64,000 bases of DNA from Edaphochlamys debaryana (Eukaryota; Chlorophyta; Chlorophyceae; Chlamydomonadales): NCBI GenBank assembly GCA_016858145.1, contig JAEHOE010000136.1, positions 1 through 64,000 on the forward strand, read 5' to 3'. A program made the position numbers and the translations under genes. The notes below the pieces were generated by a model. It was not told where the DNA came from and did no database searches. It saw only the letters and a list, made by a program, of their open reading frames with translations. This document shows positions 1 through 15,278 of this stretch, piece after piece. Positions within the stretch are counted from its first letter, which is position 1. Each line of letters starts with the position of its first letter.

Positions 1-325
1 GGGATCACCATCCTGGCCAAGGTGAGGGGGGGGGCGGGAGGGGGAGGAGAGGAGGGAAAGGGAGGGGGGGGGAGAGGGAAGGGGAGGGGGAGCGGGAGCG
101 GGGGATCACCATCCTGGCCAAGGTGAGGGGGGGGGGGGAGGGGAGGGAAAGGGAGGGAAAGGGAGGGGGGGGAGAGGGAAGGTGAGAGGAGCGGGAGCGG
201 GGGATCACCATCCTGGCCAAGGTGAGGGGGGGGGGGGAGGGGAGGGAAAGGGAGGGAAAGGGAGAGGGGGGAGAGGGAAGGTGAGAGGAGCGGGAGAGGG
301 GGATCACCATCCTGGCCAAGGTGGG
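1..325 (+). repeat. Tandem ~100-bp array repeating an exon end and its 5' splice site (4 copies)
   Basis: The 3' end of the TypA exon coding GITILAK, with its GTGAGG/GTGGGG donor, begins at 1, 102, 201 and 300. Each copy is followed by about 75-80 bases of purine-rich, mostly G, intron. The array runs off the left edge of the window, so more copies are possible. Only one copy can be the exon end used in the mRNA; the others are decoy 5' splice sites. Confidence 0.9.
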
Positions 326-3300
326 GGGTGGCGGGGGGGGGGAGGGGAGGGACAAGGGGCGGGGGGTAGGATTTGTTGGGAGGAGGGTGTGGAGAGTGGG
401 ATGCGGGGCAGCGCCACCCCGGTGAGGGCGGGTGGAAGGAGCGAAGGGGTGTTGAAGGTGCTGGGAGGTGTGGAAGCGAAGGCCATACCTCCTCCGCTCC
501 TCGCAAACGCTCAGTACGCTGGGCCCCTGCTGCCTCCCTCCCCTCCTCCCCTCCGCAGGTGACCTCGTTCCGCTGGGGCGGGCTGCACATCAATGCGGTG
601 GACACGCCCGGGCACGCGGACTTTGGGGGGGAGGTGGAGCGGTGAGCGGGGGGGGCCGCGGCGAATAGGGTTGTGAAGGTGCGGCGTGGGGTAGTATCTG
701 TGCACCGGGTGGCGTCTCGGACCGAGCTGTGCTGTGTGTGCTGACCCTGATTTGGGTGATTGGTGTGTGTGTTGGGGGGGGGGGGGCGCCGCGCGAGGTT
801 GAGCGCAGAAGAGGGATGTGGGCGCGCGGCGTGTACCGGTAGCACCGGTCCTAACTGTGCACTCTGCTCTGGCGTCTCGGCCCCTCATCCCTTGCCCCCA
901 ACCGCCCCCCCCCCCAGGGTTCTGGGTCTGGTGGACGGCTGCGTGCTGCTGGTGGATGCGGCGGAGGGGCCCCTGGCGCAGACCAAGTGGGGACCGGGGG
1001 GGGGCGGGAAACATGGCCTGGGGAATGCTAGCTGAAGCGAGCCATCCCACGCGAATGCCCGGAGCCCAACTGCACAATTGCTAGCCGCCATGCCCTGCCG
1101 CGCCTATGCGTTCCTGCTCCAGACCTCCGTCTCGCCCTCACCATAACCAATGCCGGCCTCCTGCCCCCCTCGCTTCCAACCCCGCCCCCAACCCGCCCCC
1201 CGACCCTCCCCCCTGGGCCACAGGTACGTGGTGGGCAAGGCCCTGGCCCGGGGGCTCCGACCCATCGTAGTGCTCAACAAGGTGTGCGCGGGGCGGGTGG
1301 GGTGGGGCGGGGGGCAACAAGGTGTGTTCAGGGTGTGCAGGGGGTGTGAAAGGTGCGTGCGTGCAGGGGTGGCGGGGAGTGGGGGACTATGTAGAAGGCG
1401 GGGGAGCTGAGAGTGCCAGAAAGTACGCTGAAGCTGCGTCCGTGTAGGCAAAGCAGGACAGCGGGTGGTGGGGTGTGGTGGGGCGTGTGGGGTGCAATGC
1501 TGACCCTGTGCTAGCGGCGAGAGAGCGGGCCCGAGGCGACGAGCGGGGAGCCGAGTGTGGGCTTCGACGCTTCGTCTTCCTGCCCCCCGCTCCCCTGTAG
1601 GTGGACCGGCCCGCAGCCACCGCGGAGCGATGGTGGGTACTGGGCGCCCCTGAACCCCTGCCCCCATGCACCCTGAGTCCCTGACCCCTTACCAAGCAAG
1701 CGGTAGGGTTGAGGGCGACTCACTTGCCCCAACCGGCCACTCGGCGACCTCTGCGCAACAGCCCAGGCCGGGCCCGAGCCTCCCCATCACTACCGTCACT
1801 CCCTATCACACCTCTCCACTCCCCCATCCCCCACCTCCCCCTCCCCCCACCCCAGTGCCTCCGTGGCTAACTCCCTGCTCGACCTGTTTGTGGGGATGGG
1901 CGCCAGTGACGATCAGCTCGACTTCCCCCTGCTCTACGCATCGGCCAAGCAGGCGAGCGGCTTTGGGGCGGGGCCGGGGGGCGAAGGGCTGAGGACGGGA
2001 GCGAGGGGAAGACCAGAGAGCTTCACACCAAGGCCTAGTCGCCTGCGCCCTCACCCGTAAAATTGTCCCCGCCTCGTTCGATGAGCTGAATCTTCCTGCC
2101 GGCCTTTGCCCTGCTCAAGCCACTGACGACTCTTCCCGCCCTCCGCAAACGTGCACTCCCCCACCCCCCAGGGCTGGGCCTGCCGCTCCCTCCCCGCCGA
2201 CCCCCTGTCGGGCCCCCCGGGCGGCTCCATGGCCCCCCTGCTGGAGACCATCGCGGCCCACGTGCCGCCCCCCGCCACCGCCACCGCCCTGGACCGGCCC
2301 TTCGCAATGGGGGTGGCCATGATCGAGCGGGATCCGTACGTGGGGCGGATCGTGACGGGTGAGGGAGGGGGGGGGAGGGGAGGGCGGGAGGGATACGGTA
2401 GGGTTTTGAGCTTATGAGGTGCGGCTTCCTATCACGAGCGTTTTAATGGCAGTGCGAGGTATCGTGGGCCGCCGCTTTGCTGATTCCAGATTCTAAATGT
2501 AGTGGCATCCCATCCTAGCTGGCCGCTGCCCCTTTGCCCGCCCGCAGGCCGTGTTGCATCGGGGCGCGTGCGCATCGGCGACAAGGTGGGTCCAGGGACA
2601 CTGAATCCATCCGCATCCGGACCCCTCCTGTTCGCACCTCTCCTCGCCGTTGCACTAGACACGACCTGTCAGTATCCAACTAATCACGTTTTCCTGTTGA
2701 TGCCGTAGGTGCGGGTGCTGAGCCACGAGGCGGGCGGTCCCGTGGGCGGCGAGGGCAAGGTGACCCGCATCGCCAAGCGTTCGGGCATGAGCAAGGTGGG
2801 GGCGGGGGTGCGTCGGGGGCAGGGGGGGGCGGGGAAGAGGGGATTAGGCTACAGGGGCAGGGGGGCGGGGGTATGGCTAGTGGCGAAGGGTGTATGGATT
2901 GTCAACGTCCTGCCCATCGCCCTCCAACCCCTCCCCGTCCCGCACTCCCCCCACCCCACCCCCCAGATCCAGCTGGAGGAGGCGGTGGCGGGTGACATTG
3001 TGTCGATCGCGGGGGCAGGTGGGGGCGCAGGGGGGGCTTGGGGGGAGGGGTACTGAAAGCTTACAGGCGATCAGGGCCGTAGGCCCGCTCGAAACCGCCC
3101 AGCAAACCCGCCGCCTGGCGGTTGCTGAGTCCTCTGAAGAGGGGGGGCTTGGCGGGGTTGCAGGGGTGGCAGAGGGCTCCAGGAGCAGGGTTGCGTGCTG
3201 CGTCCCCCCGGCCACCTTCATCGGCTCCCTACCCCGGAACTTGTACGGCCTGCCCCTTGGCTAGGGCCCCTTCCGACCTCCCCCTGCCCCCCGCCCCCCG

Positions 3301-6300
3301 CGCACTCACTGCACACGCCCTCCCCTGCACTGAGACCCTCTGTTCCCCCTCTGCCCTCCCCTTCCCCCCCTCCCCGTCAAGACGCGCTCTCGCTCTCAGC
3401 TTCAAACATCCCCCCCTCCCCCCAGGTGCTGCGGGCATTGCCGACACCATCGCCGCCCCCTCCGTGGAGAAACCGCTGGATCCGGGCCGGGTGGACCCGC
3501 CTACGCTGGCCATGGTGAGGGGGCGCGGAGGCGCAGAAGGGGTCACAGGGCAAAGGGAGCAGAGCCTGGGCAGCTACCGGGAGTCGGGACCCGGGAGGGA
3601 GCCATCCGGGCACGCAGCCCGTGGCGTGGTCGTGGGAGGGATGCAAAGTCCGTGGCAAGACCCGACCAGTGCGCTCCCGCCTGGCCCTGTGGTGGCCCCG
3701 GCGGCAGCCTTGTCTTTGAAACCGAGTCCGAACCAACTGCGCGGGCGGACTGCTTGCGCTGCGGGTGTGCCTCCGGAGGGAGCCATCATAGCAGCCCGCG
3801 GAGGGAGGGATGCAGGGTCCGACGCAAGTGCCCGACCGGTGCCTTCCCGCCTGGTCCCGTGGTGGCGCCTCCGCAGGTGTTTGGGCCCAACGACAGCCCG
3901 CTGGCGGGGCGGGCGGGCAAGGCGCTGACTGGGAGGGCCATCGGGGAGCGACTGCAGGTGGGCAGGGGGGGGGGGCGGAAGGGGGGGGGGCCCGGAGCTG
4001 AGGGCAGGGGGGGGGCAGGGGGGTGCGGCTGCAGGTGGGCAGGTGGATGCTTGCGGGTTCGGGCCTGAGCTGCCGCGAGCCTGCCGGGTGCTTTTCCACT
4101 CCCTTGCCCTGCCCCCCACGCACCTGCCGGCCGTCACCCCCCGCCCCACCGCAGGCGGAGGCGGACACCAGCGTCAGTCTCAAGGTGGCGCCCGCAGAGG
4201 GTGAGGCCGGGGGACCCTTGGTCCAAAGGAGGCCGGCAGGGCAGCTCAAAGCAAGGACGGGCGGCGTTCCTGGCTTCGTGCTTGACCACCGCCGGCGTTG
4301 CCGGGAGCTCGCGGTCCGACCCCGGTCTGGGTTGGCTGCAAGCACACAGCGGTGGTGTGCCTGGCGGTCGGCGTCGTCTGCCGGTGCCACGCGTGCACTC
4401 TCGCACCCGTTTGCCGTGGCTGCTACAACGTTAGCCAACCGCATCACACCCGCCATCTCATCCCATCCTCTCAACCACACCCTGCCCCTCCCCCTCCCCC
4501 CCCGCAGGCGCTGGCGAGCGCTACGAAGTGCAAGCCCGCGGGGAGCTGCAGCTGGGGGTGCTGATCGAGGGCATGCGGAGGGAGGGGCTGGAGCTGGCGG
4601 TCAGCCCGCCGCAGGTGGTGCTCAGGTGGGGCGCGGCTCTCGGGGAAACGGGCGGGGCGAGGGTGGAGCTCGACACATTGCTTTTACGGTAAACGGCACT
4701 GGCACCCCTTGTCATCGTACGGGCGCGTTCGACTATGCCAGCAGAAGATTCGGGGCGGTGGCAAAGCGAATCGAGCCCGACTCAGCTCAGCTAACCCGCA
4801 ACACCCCCTGCCCCGCCCCCGCAGGCGCGAGGGCGGCCAGACGCTAGAGCCGCTGGAGGAGGTGACCCTGGAGGTGGCGGAGGAGGCGGCGGGGGGCGTG
4901 ATCGAGGCGCTGAGCCTCCGCAAGGGGGAGCTGCAGGACATGGTGCCCATGGGGCTGGCGGGTGAGGGGTGGGGAGGGGGAGAGGGGAGGGGGGAGGGGG
5001 GGTTAAGGGGGAGAGGGCTGGAGAGGGGGAGGGGGGAGGGGAGCTGCAGGACATGGTGCCCATGGGGCTGGCGGGTGAGGGGGGGGAGGGGAGGAGAGGG
5101 TGAGGGGGGAGAGGGAGTTGAGGGGTAGGGGGGAGAGGGGGATGGGGGAGAGGGGAGGGAGGGAGCTGCAGGACATGGTGCCCATGGGGCTGGCGGGTGA
5201 GGGGGGGGGGGGGAGAGGAGAGGGGGAGGGGGGAGAGGGGGAGAGGGGAGGGGAACAAGCGGGGGGAGAGGGAGAAGTGAAGGATGGGGGATGGGTTGGG
5301 GGAAGGGGTTTGGAGCGGTGGGCCAGGGCTGCCTGCCCCCCAGGCTGCCACCATCCTGGTTAGGAAAGCGCTGACTGTCCCTGAAAGGCCCTTTCTTCTT
5401 ACCGGTGTTCCACCCCTTCCCCCCACCCCCCACCCCCCCAGGCAAGCAACGGCTCATCTTCGTTGTCCCCTCGCGCGGCCTCATTGGATTCAAGTGCGTG
5501 GGATGTGGGCGCTATCAGGGGAGGAGCCAGCTGAAAACGTCGGAGGGCCAGGAGGGGTCAGGAGCCTTCCCGCTCTAGCCTCCCCACTCCACCCAACCTT
5601 GATCCTCGGCCGTGCTTCCCTCCCCCGCCCCCCTGAATCAAGGACAAACACCCCGCCACCTTCCCCCCCTTCGCACTCCGCCGTGCTTCCCTCCTCTGAG
5701 CCCGCTTCCCCCCCTCCCTTCCCCCTCCCCTCCCCCCCCAGGAGCACGTTCGTGCACCTGACCCGCGGCGAGGGCGTCATGACGCGGGCCTTCCTGCGCT
5801 ACGCCCCGCACAAGGGGCCGCTGGAGGGGGTGCGCAAGGGTGAGCGCATGGGGGGAGGGTGAGCGGGGAGGGGGGAGGGCCGCTGGGGGGGGTGCGCAAG
5901 GGTGAGCGGCCGGGCGGTGCACGGGAACAGGGGGATCTGGCAGGGGCGGCTGCGGGCTGCAGGGGCGATGTCAGAAGCACCCATTGCAGGCTCGAGGTCG
6001 AGGGGCTTCGCGGCGAGGTCTCAGCCCAGGTCCTACCTTCCCCCCACCCCCGTCGCCCCCCTCCACGACTCCCTCCACCCCGGCCCCCACCCAAATGCCC
6101 CCCCCACCCCACCCCGCCCCACCCTTCCCGCAGGCGTCATGGTGTCGGTGGCCGAGGGCCGTGTGTCCGCCTACGCGCTGGGGGAGCTGCAGAGCCGCGG
6201 CACCTTCTTCGTGACGCCCGGGGCGGAGGCGTACGCAGGGATGATCGTCGGGGAGCACACGCGGGAGGAGGACCTGGACGTGAGGGGGGGTGGATGGGGA

Positions 6301-7107
6301 GGTGGGGGGGCTTGGAGAGGGTGTCTTAAATGGTGGAAGGAGTACTGGCTGTTGGAGGGGTTGGGCTGAGAGCAGGACAGGACGGCGTTGTGCACTGTAC
6401 CTGAAGTCAGCGGCTGCGTTATGACGACACCCGCCCTGCGCAGCCCTCCGCAGAGGGGGGTTCGGGGTTGAGGTGGCGCCTTCCGCCTTGCCTCCCGCGC
6501 ACTTCGACACACGCCCGCTTCCCCTTTCCACCCGCCCTCGCCTCCCCTCCATCCCTCCCCTCCCCCCCTCCCCCCCAGGTGAACCCCGTCAAGGAGAAGA
6601 AGGTCACCAACGTGCGGTCCGTCAGCAGTGACGAGAAGATCAGCCTGGGGGCGCCGCGGGTGCTGACGCTGGAGGACGCCATTGGGTGGGGTGGGGGGAA
6701 GGAGGAGGGGAAGGGGGGAGGGGTGTCTGAAACTGAGGAGGGGGTAGGGGGGCGCAGGGGGGCGCTTGAGGGGCGGTGTCGCGGCGACAGTGGGTCAGTT
6801 GTGCAGTTAGTGTCAGCCCCCATAGGGGTGGAAGGGAGGGGGGTGGAAGGAGGGAGGAGCCCTGACCTGACCTTTCCAACCTAACCTGGGGGGCGGCTCC
6901 TGTAAGTTAGCCTCCGCGCCTGGCGCCCTGACTTGCCTTCCCTCTCTGCCTCTACCCCCCCCCCCCCCATTCCGTGATCCCCCCAGCTACGTGGGCAACG
7001 AGGAGCTGATCGAGGTGACCCCCTCCGCCATCCGACTGCGGAAGGAGGTCCTGGACGCGGGAGTGCGCCGCTCCCGGGCCAAGCGGGCCAAGGAGCAGGG
7101 GCAGTAG
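1..7107 (+). CDS. typA: TypA/BipA translational GTPase, plastid-type (5' partial)
   Basis: Ribosome-binding GTPase of the EF-G/BipA family; plant versions (SVR3/TypA) act in chloroplast translation and ribosome biogenesis. The window opens at the end of the switch I exon (GITILAK). The G3 exon, about 558-642, carries [14 protein letters not shown]. The G4 exon, about 1225-1280, ends in VLNK and is followed by VDRP. Later exons give domain II ([15 protein letters not shown]), domain III ([18 protein letters not shown]), domain V and the C-terminal domain ([35 protein letters not shown]), ending in a basic tail before the TAG at 7105-7107. About 19 exons join in phase and match the whole plant protein after the P-loop; the P-loop and transit peptide lie outside the window. 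The intron starting at 1953 must use a GC donor. Several introns hold duplicated exon ends. The family call is firm; chloroplast location is inferred from similarity to plant SVR3. Confidence 0.95.
1275..1328 (+). repeat. Two-copy echo of an exon end plus donor (LNK|GTGTG)
   Basis: CAACAAGGTGTG, which ends the G4 exon of TypA and begins its intron, occurs at 1277-1288 and again at 1315-1326 inside the intron, with G-rich sequence between. It is short, so chance is possible, but it follows the same pattern as the longer arrays in this gene. Confidence 0.5.
3953..4043 (+). repeat. Two-copy echo of an exon end plus donor (CTGCAG|GTGGGC)
   Basis: CTGCAGGTGGGCAGG occurs at the TypA exon end (3953) and again 76 bases into the intron (4029), with poly-G sequence between the copies. 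Confidence 0.6.
4928..5205 (+). repeat. Tandem array repeating an exon end and 5' splice site (3 copies)
   Basis: The 39-base end of the TypA exon coding [12 protein letters not shown], including the GGTGAG donor, begins at 4928, 5041 and 5163. The copies are identical, and the spacers are purine-rich (GGGGAGAGG-type). The next acceptor, at about 5441, joins in phase with any copy's donor, so the first is the parsimonious exon end and the other two are intronic echoes. Confidence 0.9.
5814..5909 (+). repeat. Two-copy echo of an exon end plus donor ([14 protein letters not shown])
   Basis: The last 24 bases or so of the TypA exon ending in GPLEGVRKG, with its GTGAGC donor, are at 5814-5846 and repeat with two mismatches at 5876-5909. 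A short G-rich spacer separates them. Confidence 0.85.
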
Positions 7108-7175
7108 GCCCCGGCAGGCCCCGGCAGGCCCCGGCAGGCCCCGGCAGGTCCCGGTAGGCCCCAGCAGGCCCCAGT
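7105..7175 (+). repeat. 10-bp minisatellite at the TypA stop codon
   Basis: About seven copies of GGCCCCGGCA and variants start at the TAG stop of TypA and extend into the 3' UTR. The later copies are slightly degenerate (GGTCCCGGTA, GGCCCCAGCA). Confidence 0.85.
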
Positions 7176-7886
7176 AGCGAGGCATGGAGGAGGGCGAGGT
7201 CACCGCAGGCCCCAACACCTGCACCCGTGCGAACCGCCAGGGGCTCGGCGGGGCCATTCATGCGTGAATTCCCATCCATTAATGACTGAGTGGCCAATGC
7301 CCAGGCCCAGATGCGGAGTGTTGTTGTGCTGGAGGCTGTGGGACGGGGATGGACAGGCCTGACAGGCCCCCGGATTGGGAGACGTGAGTGATAGCGTTCG
7401 CCGTGAGGACCGTGGGACCGGCCTGACAGGCCCCCGGACCCCTGGGAGGATGAGTCCCCTAGGCAAGGCCCCCGACCAGTGCAATCGTTGCACTTTGCTG
7501 GCCTGCCTTTCGCGTTCCTCGTCTCCCGTGTCTCCTTTCCCCCTAGGCATGGCTGACCTGGTCACGGAGCCGCTAGTGTCGGTCCTAGCGACACAAGCGG
7601 CCAGCCCGCTTTAGCGGGCCAAGGCGCAGGGCAGTGGGGCGTGTGGTCCCCTGGTGTGGAGCGAGAGGGGGGCGTGACGCGTGAGGGCGTGCGCGGCGAG
7701 GACCTGCTGCACGCTGCAACGGACAGGGAGGCATACCACCGCGAGGGCTGAGGGGTCGAGAGGGGTCTTTCGTATGTATTGTCCTGACAAGTCGGAGACC
7801 AGAGGACGACGGACGTGATGGCTCGTGTTGGCTCGTGTTGAGTGAGGGCCTTGGAGCTACTCGCAGTCTCTCCGCAAGGGCAGGTC

Positions 7887-7891
7887 TGTAA
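7887..7891 (+). terminator. Candidate polyadenylation signal TGTAA for TypA
   Basis: TGTAA is the usual volvocine polyadenylation signal. This one lies about 780 bases after the TypA stop, so the assignment rests on motif and position only. Confidence 0.35.
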
Positions 7892-8721
7892 GTGCAGCCC
7901 ACCCAACCTCACGCAAGGGGGCCAAGGGCCGGGCCCGGATGGCGGCGAGGGAAGGCGGACTGGCGGAGAGTCACGGACGGACGCTTAGAAGGCGATCTTG
8001 CCTCGGCAGAAGTATTGGAGCTGAGAAGAGCACTGCTACATGGCGGAAGTGCAGTGATTTGCGGCTGCAAGGATGTGAAGGAACCCCGCGAAACCCCCCT
8101 GTGCAGTGTGCACCAGCCCCTGCGGCCAACATCAGGCTCGGCCTTACAACCGGGATGCGCCCCTCCCTTGCTGATATTCCCACACCTCGCCTCTCAGCGC
8201 CTGCCCTCCCACGACCAGTAACGCAATGGCTCGCGCCCGCCTCGCAATCCATAACCTGGCGTCCCATTCGAGCAGCACCCACCGCATCACCCCGTCCATG
8301 TGCTCTGAACGTCTGCCGCATGGCGTGATGAACGCAACAGAGTTAATGCGGTAGCGACTATAGCGCTTCCCTAGCCCCATCTCCAGCCCCTTACCTTCCT
8401 ATGCAAGGAACATGCACAGCAACGCCCGACCGGCTCCGTCAGGTTTGGAACATGAGGCTGCCTCCACGGCCGCCGCAGAGGGCCGCAGCCCCCCTCCCGC
8501 CTCCCTCCTTCCCCGGCAGGCGCGCAGGGATTCCACACGACCATCAAACTGCGAATCAAACCTTACGGGTATGTAAACGGTCCCGTGACGCTCCCTCCCC
8601 GCGCAAGAACCGCCTCGAAGGTCTCCCACAAACGAACCTTTGCGCCCTGAGTGCATGGCGAACCCCAACCGCAACCAGTAATGTAATCTGCCTCCGCCGC
8701 CTCCCCACCAAACTCGAGCAA

Positions 8722-8726
8722 TTACA
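8722..8726 (-). terminator. Candidate polyadenylation signal TGTAA for PECT copy 1
   Basis: The minus-strand reading is TGTAA, about 180 bases after the PECT copy 1 stop codon, a typical distance for this signal. Confidence 0.5.
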
Positions 8727-8903
8727 TTGCCCCCGCCACTGTGCGCGGCCCCCGCCACTGTGCGCGGCCAACCGGGCCGACCCTGCCTCACAGTGCGAGC
8801 CGTTGTGCTGCCCGCATGGAGTCCCTAGCCCCTGCGCACGGCGCCGACTGAGCCGCGGCACCGTGCCGTACATCAGCACCCCTGCCGTACATCGCCGTAC
8901 GAA

Positions 8904-13552
<4,649 letters not shown>

Positions 13553-14965
13553 GGCTGCTAGCGTTCAAAGCGAAAACACTAGGACAGAAACCGGGATGAT
13601 CCGCGTTCGAGGGCGTCCGGGAACGAGACGCGTCTGCCTCGATTGCGCAGACAGGGCTCGCTAAAAGCTGAACATCGCTTCAGCTACGTTGGTATGCTTC
13701 CAGCCTATGCGCAGGCCACAAGGTGCCGACCGTGTGTGTCGAGAGGTCTGTGATGGTGCACCCGTCGCGACGTCGCCGCTTGCACACAGCTTACGTCCGC
13801 GAATCTTGGTTGGCAGCGGCCTTACGTCCAGTCTACGCCCTGTAACGCTTGCGGCTCGTGGCCTGACATCAAGTGCACCGCTGCATGAGGCCGTGCCGTG
13901 CCAACCACTGAGAATGACAGCCATTGAGGTGCACTAAAGGGCACGGGTCCCATGCCAGCCCAGTGCCGCAGGTTACAGCTTCCTCAATGGGAAGAGAGAG
14001 CTCCCGGTTAGAGCGGGTGCCAGGGGTCAGCCCAGGCCCCAAGCAAAGCCCCAGGCTGCTTGACTAGGGCGACCAGGGTTAGGGGACCCTAGGGGACCCA
14101 AGCGCTTCGCTTCGTTGATGTCTTCTAACCCCTGGCCAGGGTCCCGCATGCGTGAACTGTGAACTGAGCAGCCGATGAACCGTTGAGAAGATGCAGACTA
14201 CCTTGCCCGCCGCCCCCAGAGCCCCCTTTATTTAAGCCCTTGACACACGTGTAATCCGCTTGAGAGCAGGTAACGCAGGTGCGTCACATCAGAGCCGGGG
14301 GCCTGCTGGAGCTATGCGTCTCGCCTAGGCCCCTTAAGTACCGGTGCTCGAGCCGCCCCCGGGCCCAAAGTGTGCGAGAGTGCGACGCCCCAAGATGAGG
14401 AGCATATCCGCGAAGCGTCGTGTCCCTGGCCGCGAAGCTAGCTACCCTAACCACCCGGAAGATCACCCGCCAAGCTCGTTAACAACCCTCCCGCAGTGCC
14501 CCCTCGCGTGACTTCCATTGCAATAGCTCCAGCACGGCGCCCACCTCTCCTTCCCGTACCCCCCCCCCTTCCCCCGCTCCCAACCGGCCACCGCCCCCCG
14601 GTCCCCGCTCCCAACTTGATCGGGCGCCTCCATCCGCCTCCTGCGCGCTCTTTGGCTCTCCACTGGGTCCTCTCAGGCCTCGGGCCTCAGGCCGCACGCT
14701 GCAAGATGCAGGGGTAACTTGCTCAGAGCGCGCACAGCTGCTCGGGCCTGGTCCGAGCGTGAGGCCACGACCGCTCCCATCCTGCACTTGCCTGTTGCCT
14801 CCTCCGTCCTCCGTTGTCCCCTGCGCCCTGCCTTCATCCCCCCCTCTCCCCAATGCACACCTGGGCCCCAGCCCCTCAGGTGAGCGTGCTCCCACCTCTC
14901 CTCTGCAACGCACGCCCGCACCTTCGCCCTGATGCGGCCCCCTTGGTCCCCATTGCCGCCCCCAC
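13553..14965. other. Spacer between the two PECT copies
   Basis: It should hold the promoter of copy 1 and downstream remains of copy 2. I see no open frame with recognisable similarity. Visible features are a weak GGGACCCT/AGGGTCCC inverted repeat at about 14085-14150, an AT-rich TTTATTTAAG at 14227, and a pyrimidine-rich tract at 14550-14600. Confidence 0.5.
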
Positions 14966-14998
14966 CTGCTTTGCGATCCACTCCTCGAAGACTTCACG
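14966..14998 (-). pseudogene. Decayed final-exon remnant of PECT copy 2
   Basis: This 33-base block is bounded by a good acceptor (TTGCAG) and a donor-like GTGGGG. It translates as REVFEEWIAKQ, clearly related to the REAFEKRNAKK start of the last exon of copy 1. The remaining coding sequence of that exon is gone. It lies beyond the premature stop of copy 2, so it is not translated in the simple gene model. Confidence 0.7.
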
Positions 14999-15278
14999 CT
15001 GCAAGGGAGGTATGAAGGGGGCAAGTGCCTCGACATGAGGGCTCGTAACTCTGTGTCTCTACCTGGTGCAGACAACCTCACATCCGCCGCATGTGCGCCG
15101 TGGTACGTTGCCCACAGATGATTTTGGCGGCAGTCGCCTTCCACCCTTGTACTCAAGCTTCCGGGGCCCCCACCCTACACCACAATGCGCCGTCGTTCTT
15201 CCCGACCCCCAACCCTCAACCCGCACATACCTGCGCCACGACGCGGTGAATGAGATTGCGTAGCGTCATGTCCGAGGG

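Larger units (their letters stand above)
7108..8903. other. Convergent intergenic region (3' UTRs of TypA and PECT copy 1)
   Basis: I recognise no gene here. It holds the minisatellite above, two copies of GGCCTGACAGGCCCCCGG (about 7350 and 7420), a small hairpin GCCCGCT/AGCGGGC at about 7604-7619, and a duplicated 19-mer CCCCCGCCACTGTGCGCGG at about 8730-8770. A TGTAA on the plus strand (7887) and a TTACA on the minus strand (8722-8726) are candidate polyadenylation signals for the two converging genes. Confidence 0.6.
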
